NCBI RefSeq assembly: GCF_947499295.1 | Contig: NZ_CANMNP010000001.1 | Coordinates: 794,188-858,187, forward strand | Length of the DNA stretch: 64,000 nucleotides | Direction: 5' to 3' | Source: an uncultured Roseibium sp. | Lineage (GTDB): Bacteria > Pseudomonadota > Alphaproteobacteria > Rhizobiales > Stappiaceae | The notes under the pieces: generated by a model | Told to the model about the DNA's origin: nothing | Databases searched by the model: none | The model's input: the letters and a program-made list of their open reading frames with translations, nothing else | Translations under genes and position numbers: made by a program | Shown: positions 57,761 to 64,000 of the stretch, piece by piece | Layout: every line of letters starts with the position of its first letter | Position numbering within the stretch: position 1 is the stretch's first letter

Positions 57761-59005
57761 CTATCCCTGCTTGTTTTTGTTGTAGACATCGAAGATGACG
57801 GCAGCGAGCAGTACGAGGCCCTTGATCATCTGCTGATAATCAATCCCGATGCCCATGATCGACATGCCGTTGTTGAGGACACCCATCAGAAACGCGCCGA
57901 CGACCGCCCCGACGATGGTGCCAACCCCGCCAGACATCGATGCGCCGCCGATAAAGACCGCTGCAATCACATCCAGTTCCAGTGCAAATCCTGCCTTGGG
58001 CGTTGCCGTGTTGAGCCGCGCTGCAAACACCAGACCTGCAGCTGCCGCCAGAACGCCCATGTTGGTAAAGGCCAGAAAGGTAAGCCGTTCAGTCTTGATA
58101 CCGGACAGTTTGGCCGCTTTCTGGTTGCCTCCGAGCGCATAGATACGCCGTCCGACAGTGGTGGTTTCGGTGATGAAGGCGTAGATGATCGTCAGAACGC
58201 CCATCGTGATCAAGACGTTTGGCAACCCCCGGAACAGGGAGAGTTTGTACATCACGAAAATGAGTGCCGCGGCGACAATGACATTGCGCGCAATGAAGAA
58301 GCTCTTGGGCTCATCTTCAATGCCGTAGACCTTGTTCTGCGCCCTCTGCCGCAGACCAAGCCAAACGACAAGAGCTGCAGCAACAAGCCCGGTTGTGAGT
58401 GCCAGCACATTGACTTGCCGGGCTCCGAACAGATCAGCCAGTCCCTGACCAAGGACTGCCGGAAAAACGTCAGGCACAAACCCCGTCGCGATGATCTGGA
58501 ATTCCTTCGGAAACGGTCCGACCGACTGCCCCTGCAGGAGCCAGAGCGACAGCCCCCGAAACACCAGCATTCCGGCGAGTGTGACGATGAAGGACGGGAT
58601 CTTCCAATAGGCAACCCAGTAGCCTTGCGCCGCGCCAATAAGACCGCCGGCGGCAAGACACGTCAGAATGGTAAGAAAAATGGGCTGCTCAAAGTTGACG
58701 ATCATCACGGCTGCAAGAGCACCGATGAACCCCATGACAGACCCCACCGAAAGATCGATATTGCCGGACACGATCACGACCAGCATACCGAGCGCCATGA
58801 TGATGATGTAGGAATTCTGCAGCAACAGATTGGTGATGTTCACTGCGCGCAATAATGTGCCGTCCGTAACGATCTGGAAGAAAACCATCACGGCGATCAG
58901 CGCGAACAGCAAACCATACTGTCTTAAATGAGAAGACAGATATTCGCCGATACCCTTGGTTTCCACCGTCGTTGTCGATTGGCTATCGTTTTTTGCCAAG
59001 TCCAT
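57761..59005 (-). CDS. gguB: Multiple-monosaccharide ABC transporter permease GguB
   Basis: A 414-residue permease, longer than RbsC-type proteins as expected for GguB/XylH. About 12 helices are predicted. VSGNIDLSVGSVMGFIGALAA is the conserved family element, and AAVFIGGASMSGGVGTIVGAVVGA is near the end. It starts 12 bases after gguA stops. With GguA and ChvE it imports glucose, galactose, arabinose, xylose and similar sugars in relatives. Confidence 0.95.
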   Translation of the reverse strand: MDLAKNDSQSTTTVETKGIGEYLSSHLRQYGLLFALIAVMVFFQIVTDGTLLRAVNITNLLLQNSYIIIMALGMLVVIVSGNIDLSVGSVMGFIGALAAVMIVNFEQPIFLTILTCLAAGGLIGAAQGYWVAYWKIPSFIVTLAGMLVFRGLSLWLLQGQSVGPFPKEFQIIATGFVPDVFPAVLGQGLADLFGARQVNVLALTTGLVAAALVVWLGLRQRAQNKVYGIEDEPKSFFIARNVIVAAALIFVMYKLSLFRGLPNVLITMGVLTIIYAFITETTTVGRRIYALGGNQKAAKLSGIKTERLTFLAFTNMGVLAAAAGLVFAARLNTATPKAGFALELDVIAAVFIGGASMSGGVGTIVGAVVGAFLMGVLNNGMSIMGIGIDYQQMIKGLVLLAAVIFDVYNKNKQG

Positions 59006-59017
59006 GGATAATGCTCG

Positions 59018-60532
59018 CTATTCGTTGACAATGAGCGACATGATGCGCTCCTGGCTTGCCTGGTCGGCGTCGAGTTCACCCACCAGAGCCCCTTCGTTCA
59101 TGACGTAAATTCGGTCGCACATGCCGAGCAGTTCAGGCATTTCCGATGAGATCATCAGCACGCCCTTTCCGTCCGCCGCGAGGTCGTTGATGATCGTGTA
59201 GATCTCGTATTTCGCGCCGACATCTATGCCTCGGGTCGGTTCATCCAGGATCAGAACCTCAGGCGATGTGAAAAGCCACTTCGCCAGAACCACCTTCTGC
59301 TGATTGCCTCCTGACAAATTGACCGTTTTCTGAAACACCGACGGCGTACGGATCGCCAGAACTTCGCGATACCTTTCAGCGATGCTGGTTTCCTCGTTGC
59401 GCTTCAAAATGGACCCGGTGGATACGCCTTTCAGATTGGCGAGCGTTGTGTTGAAACGGATCGTTTCATCCAGCACCAGACCCAGCGCCTTTCGGTCTTC
59501 TGTGACATAAGAGATGCCCGCTGCGATGGCGCGGTCGACCGAACTGACGTCGATCTCACCGCCATGCAACTCGACAGATCCTGAAATATTCCGTCCATAG
59601 GAGCGACCGAATATCGACATAGCGAGCTCTGTACGGCCGGAGCCCATCAGGCCGGCGATCCCGACCACTTCGCCGGCACGAACGTTGAACGAAGCGTTTT
59701 TGATGATCTGGCGTTCGGCATGTTCGGGATGCCAGACGTTCCAGTTCTTGACTTCAAAAAGGCGTTTTCCTGGCGTTCGGTCGTGATCCGGAAAGCGATG
59801 GGTCATGTCCCGCCCGACCATGTCCCGAACGATCTCGTCCTCGCTAAGACCCGCTGCTGCATCCAGATTTGAAACCGTCTGGCCATCGCGGATGACAGTT
59901 ACGCTGTCGGCGACATAACGCACTTCATTGAGTTTGTGCGAAATGATGATGCTCGTCACGCCCTGCGCCTTGAGCTCAAGCATCAGATCCAGCAGTTTAC
60001 GGCTGTCATTTTCCTGAAGCGCTGCAGTCGGCTCGTCCAGAATGAGCAACTTCACATCCTTGGAAAGAGCCTTGGCGATCTCAACCAGCTGCTGCTTGCC
60101 AACGCCGATGTTGTCAACCTTGGTGGTGGGCGCTTCGCTCAGTCCTACTTTTTTGAGAAGCTCCTCGGTCCGTCTGTTTGTCCGGCGCCAGTCAATCACT
60201 CCCCTGGAAGCACACTCGTTTCCGAGGAAGATGTTTTCCGCGATGGAAAGTTCGGGCACCAGGGCCAGTTCCTGATGGATGATGATGATGCCTTGTTTTT
60301 CACTGTCGGAGATCCCCCCGAACCGGGCCGGCTGCCCGCCAAAAACGATCTCACCGTCATATTGGCCATGAGGATAAACACCAGAGAGCACCTTCATCAG
60401 GGTCGATTTCCCTGCACCGTTTTCCCCGACGATCGCATGGATCTCACCCGCCTGGACGTCGAGACTGACCTGGTCGAGCGCCTTCACGCCTGGAAAGGTC
60501 TTGCTGATGTTTTGCATGGAAAGGAGTGCCAT
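59018..60532 (-). CDS. gguA: Multiple-monosaccharide ABC transporter ATPase GguA
   Basis: A 504-residue double ATPase. First domain: Walker [10 protein letters not shown] and [13 protein letters not shown]. Second domain: [24 protein letters not shown] and [35 protein letters not shown] is typical of the GguA/XylG/MglA group. It is the first membrane-complex gene after chvE, separated by a long stem-loop. An AGAGG lies upstream of its ATG. Confidence 0.95.
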   Translation of the reverse strand: MALLSMQNISKTFPGVKALDQVSLDVQAGEIHAIVGENGAGKSTLMKVLSGVYPHGQYDGEIVFGGQPARFGGISDSEKQGIIIIHQELALVPELSIAENIFLGNECASRGVIDWRRTNRRTEELLKKVGLSEAPTTKVDNIGVGKQQLVEIAKALSKDVKLLILDEPTAALQENDSRKLLDLMLELKAQGVTSIIISHKLNEVRYVADSVTVIRDGQTVSNLDAAAGLSEDEIVRDMVGRDMTHRFPDHDRTPGKRLFEVKNWNVWHPEHAERQIIKNASFNVRAGEVVGIAGLMGSGRTELAMSIFGRSYGRNISGSVELHGGEIDVSSVDRAIAAGISYVTEDRKALGLVLDETIRFNTTLANLKGVSTGSILKRNEETSIAERYREVLAIRTPSVFQKTVNLSGGNQQKVVLAKWLFTSPEVLILDEPTRGIDVGAKYEIYTIINDLAADGKGVLMISSEMPELLGMCDRIYVMNEGALVGELDADQASQERIMSLIVNE

Positions 60533-60563
60533 TGCCTCTGGTCTCCAACTTACGTGACAAACC

Positions 60564-60589
60564 CGCCCGCGAGCACAAGCTCGCGGGCG
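60564..60589 (-). terminator. Stem-loop between chvE and gguA
   Basis: A perfect 11-bp stem (CGCCCGCGAGC / GCTCGCGGGCG) with a 4-nt loop lies in the 82-base gap. No T tract follows in the leftward transcript, so it may stabilise the chvE message or slow polymerase instead of ending transcription outright. Confidence 0.65.
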
Positions 60590-60614
60590 ACCTGGTTGCT
60601 GTGTCGTCCGGTGA

Positions 60615-61679
60615 TTATTTGATCTGGTCTTCGGTGTAGTAGCCGCTGCCGATCAGAATATCTTCCCAATTTCCTGCATCGACCGCGACCGGTTCCAGAA
60701 GATAAGACGGCACCACCTTGACACCGTTGTCGTAGGTTTTTGTGTCGTTGATTTCAGGCTCTCCGCCATCAAGCAAGGCATCCACCATGCCGACTGTCAC
60801 GCGGGCAAGTTCTCGGGTGTCTTTGAAGACTGTGGAGTATTGCTCACCTGCCAGAATGGACTTCACCGAAGGCACTTCCGCGTCCTGACCGGTCACGATT
60901 GGCATTTGCTGATCGCCGGAACCGTAGCCGACGCCTTTCAGCGACGACAGAATACCGATCGACAAGCCGTCATAAGGGCTCAGCGCGCCGTGCAGGGGCT
61001 TGTCCGTGTAGTGGGCGGACAACAAGTTGTCCATGCGGGCCTGCGCGACAGCACCGTCCCAGCGCAGGGTTCCGACCGTGTCCATGCCCATCTGTCCGGA
61101 CTGGACAACAACCGTGCCGTCGTCGATCAGTGGCTGCAGAACGGACATGGCACCGTCGTAGAAGAAATAGGCATTGTTGTCGTCGGGTGATCCGCCAAAA
61201 AGTTCGACATTATAGGGGCCATCGCCAAAACGCTCTTTAAGGCCGCCAACCAGAGACGTCGCTTGCTGAACACCGACCTTGAAGTTGTCGAATGTTGCAT
61301 AGTAGTCGACATCCCCACTGTCGCGGATCAGCCGGTCATAAGCGATAACTTTAATGCCGGTCGCTGCGGCGTTTTCAAGGGCATTGGACAGTGTCGTCCC
61401 GTCGATTGCTGCGATCACCAGCACATCCACACCTTTGGTGATCATGTTTTCGATCTGTGCCAGCTGGTTCGGAATGTCGTCCTCAGCGTATTGCAGATCA
61501 GCGGAATAGCCTGCCTCCGTGAACTGTTCGACCATCGAATTTCCGTCGGAAATCCATCGCGCCGAAGACTTGGTCGGCATTGCGATACCTATGGACCCTT
61601 TATCCTGCGCCAGAGCAACGCCGGACATCACGGTAGCAGCAGCCGCTGCCGCGACGAGTGCCTTTGAAATGAAATGCAT
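60615..61679 (-). CDS. chvE: Multiple-sugar-binding periplasmic protein ChvE
   Basis: A 354-residue periplasmic binding protein of the ChvE/XylF kind. The signal peptide is about residues 1-24 ([19 protein letters not shown]). [67 protein letters not shown] and [17 protein letters not shown] are all strongly ChvE-like. GGGAGGAAAAAG fixes the ATG at 61679. It binds aldoses for GguAB. In Agrobacterium it also signals to VirA and chemoreceptors; nothing here shows that role. Confidence 0.95.
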   Translation of the reverse strand: MHFISKALVAAAAAATVMSGVALAQDKGSIGIAMPTKSSARWISDGNSMVEQFTEAGYSADLQYAEDDIPNQLAQIENMITKGVDVLVIAAIDGTTLSNALENAAATGIKVIAYDRLIRDSGDVDYYATFDNFKVGVQQATSLVGGLKERFGDGPYNVELFGGSPDDNNAYFFYDGAMSVLQPLIDDGTVVVQSGQMGMDTVGTLRWDGAVAQARMDNLLSAHYTDKPLHGALSPYDGLSIGILSSLKGVGYGSGDQQMPIVTGQDAEVPSVKSILAGEQYSTVFKDTRELARVTVGMVDALLDGGEPEINDTKTYDNGVKVVPSYLLEPVAVDAGNWEDILIGSGYYTEDQIK

Positions 61680-61836
61680 CTTTTTCCTCCCGGGCCGGAT
61701 CCCAGCCGACCACAATCTGTTTCGGTCCCCAAAAGAACGACCGGCTTTGTAGATGTGAGAAAAATTACATGACCGTCAAATTATTATTCGTTATTCTCTC
61801 ATACCAGAAAAGATATGTATTGGAGTGAACCTTCAA
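61680..61836. promoter_or_regulatory. Divergent chvE-gbpR promoter region
   Basis: The 157-base intergenic region is AT-rich around 61750-61800 (for example AAATTATTATTCGTTATT), where a LysR-type activator site and both promoters are expected. Specific GbpR half-sites were not resolved by eye. By analogy to Agrobacterium, GbpR with a sugar ligand activates the chvE operon from here. Confidence 0.5.
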
Positions 61837-62793
61837 ATGACACTGGATCTGTTACGACGCGGTCTGAAAATGTCTCATTTGCGCCTGTTGTCGGAGCTCT
61901 CCAATCAGTCACGCCTAACAGATGCCGCCATCGCGCTCGGCATGACACAACCGGCCGCTTCTCGCCTCATTGCCGAAATCGAACGGATTACAGAGGCTGA
62001 GGTCTATGTACGTTCGGGACGTGGGATCGAGCTGACGGATGTTGGCCGCAAACTCGCAGAACGCTGTGTCCGCATCCTTCAGGAATTCGCGGATGCCGGG
62101 CGAGATATCGAAGAGCACAAATCGGGTCAGAGCGGCCATGTCACAATTGGTTCGGTGACCGGGCCTGCCATCGAATATGTGCTTCCTGCACTGCGCCACA
62201 TACGCCTCAGCTACCCGGACATCTCCATCTCTGTCGAAGTCGGGCCCAGCAACACGCTTGCGCCAATGCTTGAAGATGGTCGGCTGGACTTTTCTTTCAG
62301 CCGTGTACCTGCAGAGCTGGACCCTTCACTCTTTGAGGAAAAGCCGCTGCTGCGCGAGCCTGCACTTATGGTCGGCCGTATTGGGCATCCCCTCACCCGC
62401 AGCCAGTTTCCATTGGAGCTCGAGGCCTTTCTTGGTTTCGACTGGGTACTGCCACCGGTCGGGTCGCCGATCAGGGCGACTGCGGAACAGGCACTGCGCG
62501 ACAAAGGCTTGGCGTTGCCGTCTCGTGTTCTGACAACTTCCTCATTCCTGTTCACACTCGCGAGCGTGCAACAGACCAACGCAGTGGCACCTGTTGCAAG
62601 ATCGGTGGCAAACAGCTTTGCGACCCGGCCGGATGGCTCGCCTGGCACGGTAACGATCTTGGAATGCAGCGTATCGCTGTCCGTTCAGACCTATTCATTC
62701 CTGATGCGGAAAGGCCAGGTTCTGACACCGGCGGCCCAAATCGTCGCCCGAGAGGTTTTACGAGCTGTAACCGGACAAGAAAGGTATCCCTGA
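61837..62793 (+). CDS. gbpR: LysR-family regulator GbpR
   Basis: A 318-residue LysR regulator divergent from chvE. The winged helix is in LLSELSNQSRLTDAAIALGMTQPAASRLIAEIE, and the effector domain starts near GHVTIGSVTGPAIEYVLPALRHI. The last third is the second sugar-sensing subdomain (SSFLFTLASVQQTNAVAPVARSVA). The GbpR name rests on its place beside chvE-gguABC as well as its sequence. ATG at 61837 follows GGAG at 11 nt; a GTG 12 nt earlier lacks its own SD. Confidence 0.88.
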   Translation: MTLDLLRRGLKMSHLRLLSELSNQSRLTDAAIALGMTQPAASRLIAEIERITEAEVYVRSGRGIELTDVGRKLAERCVRILQEFADAGRDIEEHKSGQSGHVTIGSVTGPAIEYVLPALRHIRLSYPDISISVEVGPSNTLAPMLEDGRLDFSFSRVPAELDPSLFEEKPLLREPALMVGRIGHPLTRSQFPLELEAFLGFDWVLPPVGSPIRATAEQALRDKGLALPSRVLTTSSFLFTLASVQQTNAVAPVARSVANSFATRPDGSPGTVTILECSVSLSVQTYSFLMRKGQVLTPAAQIVAREVLRAVTGQERYP

Positions 62794-63092
62794 GCACTCC
62801 ATCGCTGTTTGATCTGAAACGTTGATCCGCAACAGATGCCCGATAAGTCAAATCGGCGACCTACTTCTGGTTCAGGCCCGCCTCGCATATCTCTTAAAAC
62901 TAGCGCCCAAAAACACCCCGATATCACAACCGAAACACAACCATTTTTGGTTCGCGAAAGTTAAGCTCAAAACAAAATTTCAACGAAAAAGATTTATTCG
63001 AAATACTGTTCCGCGTCAGCACCTATGGGTCCAGATTGGCTGATTGCTTAAGGGAGTGATTTTGGCTCATCTTCACAGATCAGGAGTGAAGC
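62794..63092. other. Intergenic region between gbpR and the insertion sequence
   Basis: No gene was recognised. From about 62890 the sequence becomes A-rich (TTCAACGAAAAAGATTTATT). The left end of the IS3-family element should lie in the last 60-70 bases; a terminal repeat could not be confirmed because the right end is missing. Confidence 0.45.
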
Positions 63093-63902
63093 ATGAGACA
63101 GAAGAATGAGCGTCATCGGGATGCAGCCGATCGCACGGTGAAGGACATTCGCCGCAAGACGCGTAAACGGTATTCCTCTGAAGATAAGATACGGATCGTG
63201 CTTGCCGGCCTTCGCGGCGAAGACAGCATAGCCGAGCTGTGCCGCCAGGAAGGCATTGCCCAGAGCCAGTATTACAGCTGGTCGAAGGAATTCATGGAAG
63301 CTGGCCGCAAGCGTTTGGCTGGCGATACGGCACGGGAAGCCAACACAGGTGAAGTGCAGGATCTGCGGCGTGAAGCGCGTGATTTGAAAGAGGTGGTTGC
63401 CGAACAGGCTCTGGAACTCCGTTTGCTCAAAAAAAGCATGATCGGGGATGGGGGCGACGACGAATGAGGTACCCCGCATCGGAGAAGCTTGAGATCATAC
63501 GGCTGGTGGAGCAGTCTCATCTCCCGGCCAAGCAGACCCTCGATACGCTCGGTATCCCCCGCACCACATTCTACCGCTGGTACGACAAGTATCTGACAGG
63601 TGGTCCGGGAGCCTTGGAGGATCGTTCTCCAAAGCCATCAAGGGTTTGGAACCGCATACCGGATGATATTCGAGGGCTTATTGTTGACCTGGCATTAGCA
63701 GAACCCGAACTCTCACCTCGAGAGCTGGCTGTTCGGTTCACCGATACGCAGCAGTACTTCGTGTCAGAGGCCTCTGTGTATCGGCTGCTCAAGGCCCATG
63801 ATCTCATCACCAGCCCGGCGTTCGTGGTCATCAAGGCGGCGGATGAATTCCGGGACAAGACCACAGCCATCAACCAGATGTGGCAAACGGACTTCACCTA
63901 CA
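63030..63902 (+). mobile_element. IS3-family insertion sequence, truncated at its right side
   Basis: Two overlapping transposase frames (orfA then orfB, -1 frame, ATGA overlap) define an IS3-family element. The left boundary is approximate. OrfB stops matching the family after QTDFTY near 63902, so the DDE domain and the right terminal repeat are missing from this copy, or moved beyond the window by another insertion. Confidence 0.8.
63093..63467 (+). CDS. IS3-family transposase OrfA
   Basis: A 124-residue helix-turn-helix transposase subunit. YSSEDKIRIVLAGLRGEDSIAELCRQEGIAQSQYYSWSKEF is the transposase_8-type DNA-binding region. A leucine-zipper-like C-terminal helix (VVAEQALELRLLKKS) follows. 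An A7 run lies near the end of the gene in a place where IS3 elements often frameshift, but its codon phase is not the classic A-AAA-AAG. OrfA binds the terminal repeats. Confidence 0.92.
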   Translation: MRQKNERHRDAADRTVKDIRRKTRKRYSSEDKIRIVLAGLRGEDSIAELCRQEGIAQSQYYSWSKEFMEAGRKRLAGDTAREANTGEVQDLRREARDLKEVVAEQALELRLLKKSMIGDGGDDE

Positions 63903-63952
63903 GTGCGCCTCGTCCCGGATGGTCCGGGGTGCATATGACTGGAATGCATTGA
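63464..63952 (+). pseudogene. IS3-family transposase OrfB, 3'-truncated
   Basis: The frame gives 162 residues, about half the usual length. The N-terminal HTH (LEIIRLVEQSHLPAKQTLDTLGI) and the helical region SPRELAVRFTDTQQYFVSEASVYRLLKAHDLI are normal. The integrase-core start WQTDFTY supplies the first catalytic Asp, but the following 16 residues (from SAPRPGWSG) do not belong to the family and a stop follows. The second Asp and Glu are absent, so this OrfB cannot catalyse transposition. Confidence 0.88.
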
Positions 63953-64000
63953 GAAAGGAGGAATGGAAGATTGCCTTGTCCCCTGCTGCAAGGGGGCATG
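63903..64000. other. Unidentified sequence disrupting the transposase, possibly the end of another element
   Basis: This sequence replaces the OrfB core. It starts with an inverted repeat (CCCGGA-TGG-TCCGGG, 63914-63928) and has a second near 63981-63996 (CCCCT ... AGGGG). GAGAAAGGAGGAATGGAAG contains a good SD and an ATG, but the window ends too soon to see a gene. A second insertion element is the simplest explanation. Confidence 0.45.

Noticed and set aside
57743..58855. A 370-codon, very polar plus-strand frame
   Set aside because: Antisense to gguB; the many His, Asp and Arg residues reflect the complement of hydrophobic transmembrane codons.
63425..63440. A7 run in orfA as a classic -1 frameshift site
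   Set aside because: The orfA codon phase splits it as AAA AAA AGC and not A AAA AAG, so the standard simultaneous-slippage heptamer is not in register; orfB also has its own ATG.

Overview
The window looks like chromosomal DNA of a metabolically versatile alphaproteobacterium. The clues are the ChvE-GguA-GguB-GguC sugar importer with its divergent GbpR-type regulator, a DUF2585 protein, a DUF3141/FabI pair, OxyR divergent from katG, TRAP and ABC transporters for sugars and sugar acids, and frequent TTG/GTG starts with strong Shine-Dalgarno (SD) sequences. The mixture of rhizobial-type and marine-roseobacter-type genes would suit a Stappiaceae (Roseibium/Labrenzia-like) genome. That placement is an inference; no rRNA or tRNA gene was seen to test it.

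Left third (1-26 kb): housekeeping, stress and envelope genes. A DUF2157 membrane protein is cut by the left edge. Then come fabI plus a DUF3141 PHA-synthase-like protein, katG with divergent oxyR, an MFS exporter, two tandem methyltransferases divergent from a LysR regulator, a secreted alpha/beta hydrolase, and a Crp/Fnr regulator followed by a YgaP-like membrane protein and a rhodanese (probable sulfane-sulfur handling). A ParA-like ATPase, a YbhG/F/S-type efflux system (lipoprotein adaptor, ABC ATPase, permease), a DMT permease, minCDE, a small P-loop kinase, an O-methyltransferase with a thioesterase, and a diguanylate cyclase follow.

Middle (27-36 kb): an AT-rich intergenic stretch, an HD hydrolase, a choline-kinase-like phosphotransferase, and a 1200-residue protein that joins a PUA/EVE-like domain to a membrane-anchored KAP P-loop NTPase. 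That protein is the best candidate here for an undescribed, possibly defensive, function. A methyltransferase, prfC and a DUF2585 gene follow.

Right half (36-62 kb): three adjacent carbohydrate-catabolism modules. (1) A GntR regulator and a Gfo/Idh/MocA oxidoreductase, divergent from a TRAP transporter operon that continues into an ABM-domain protein, an MBL-fold lactonase-like protein, OtnK, OtnC and an isocitrate/isopropylmalate-type dehydrogenase: a predicted sugar-acid pathway. (2) A LacI regulator divergent from a ribose-type ABC importer, a xylose-isomerase-like protein and a second Gfo/Idh/MocA oxidoreductase. Three tandem LacI-type operators spaced about two helical turns apart lie between them. 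(3) On the minus strand, chvE-gguABC with a dihydroxy-acid dehydratase, a frameshifted Gfo/Idh/MocA dehydrogenase and an alpha-ketoglutaric-semialdehyde dehydrogenase, controlled by divergent gbpR. Together these describe import and non-phosphorylative oxidation of L-arabinose or a similar sugar to 2-oxoglutarate. In all three modules a stem-loop follows the solute-binding-protein gene.

Right edge (63-64 kb): an IS3-family element whose second transposase gene is broken off after the first DDE aspartate, apparently by a second, unidentified sequence that runs out of the window.
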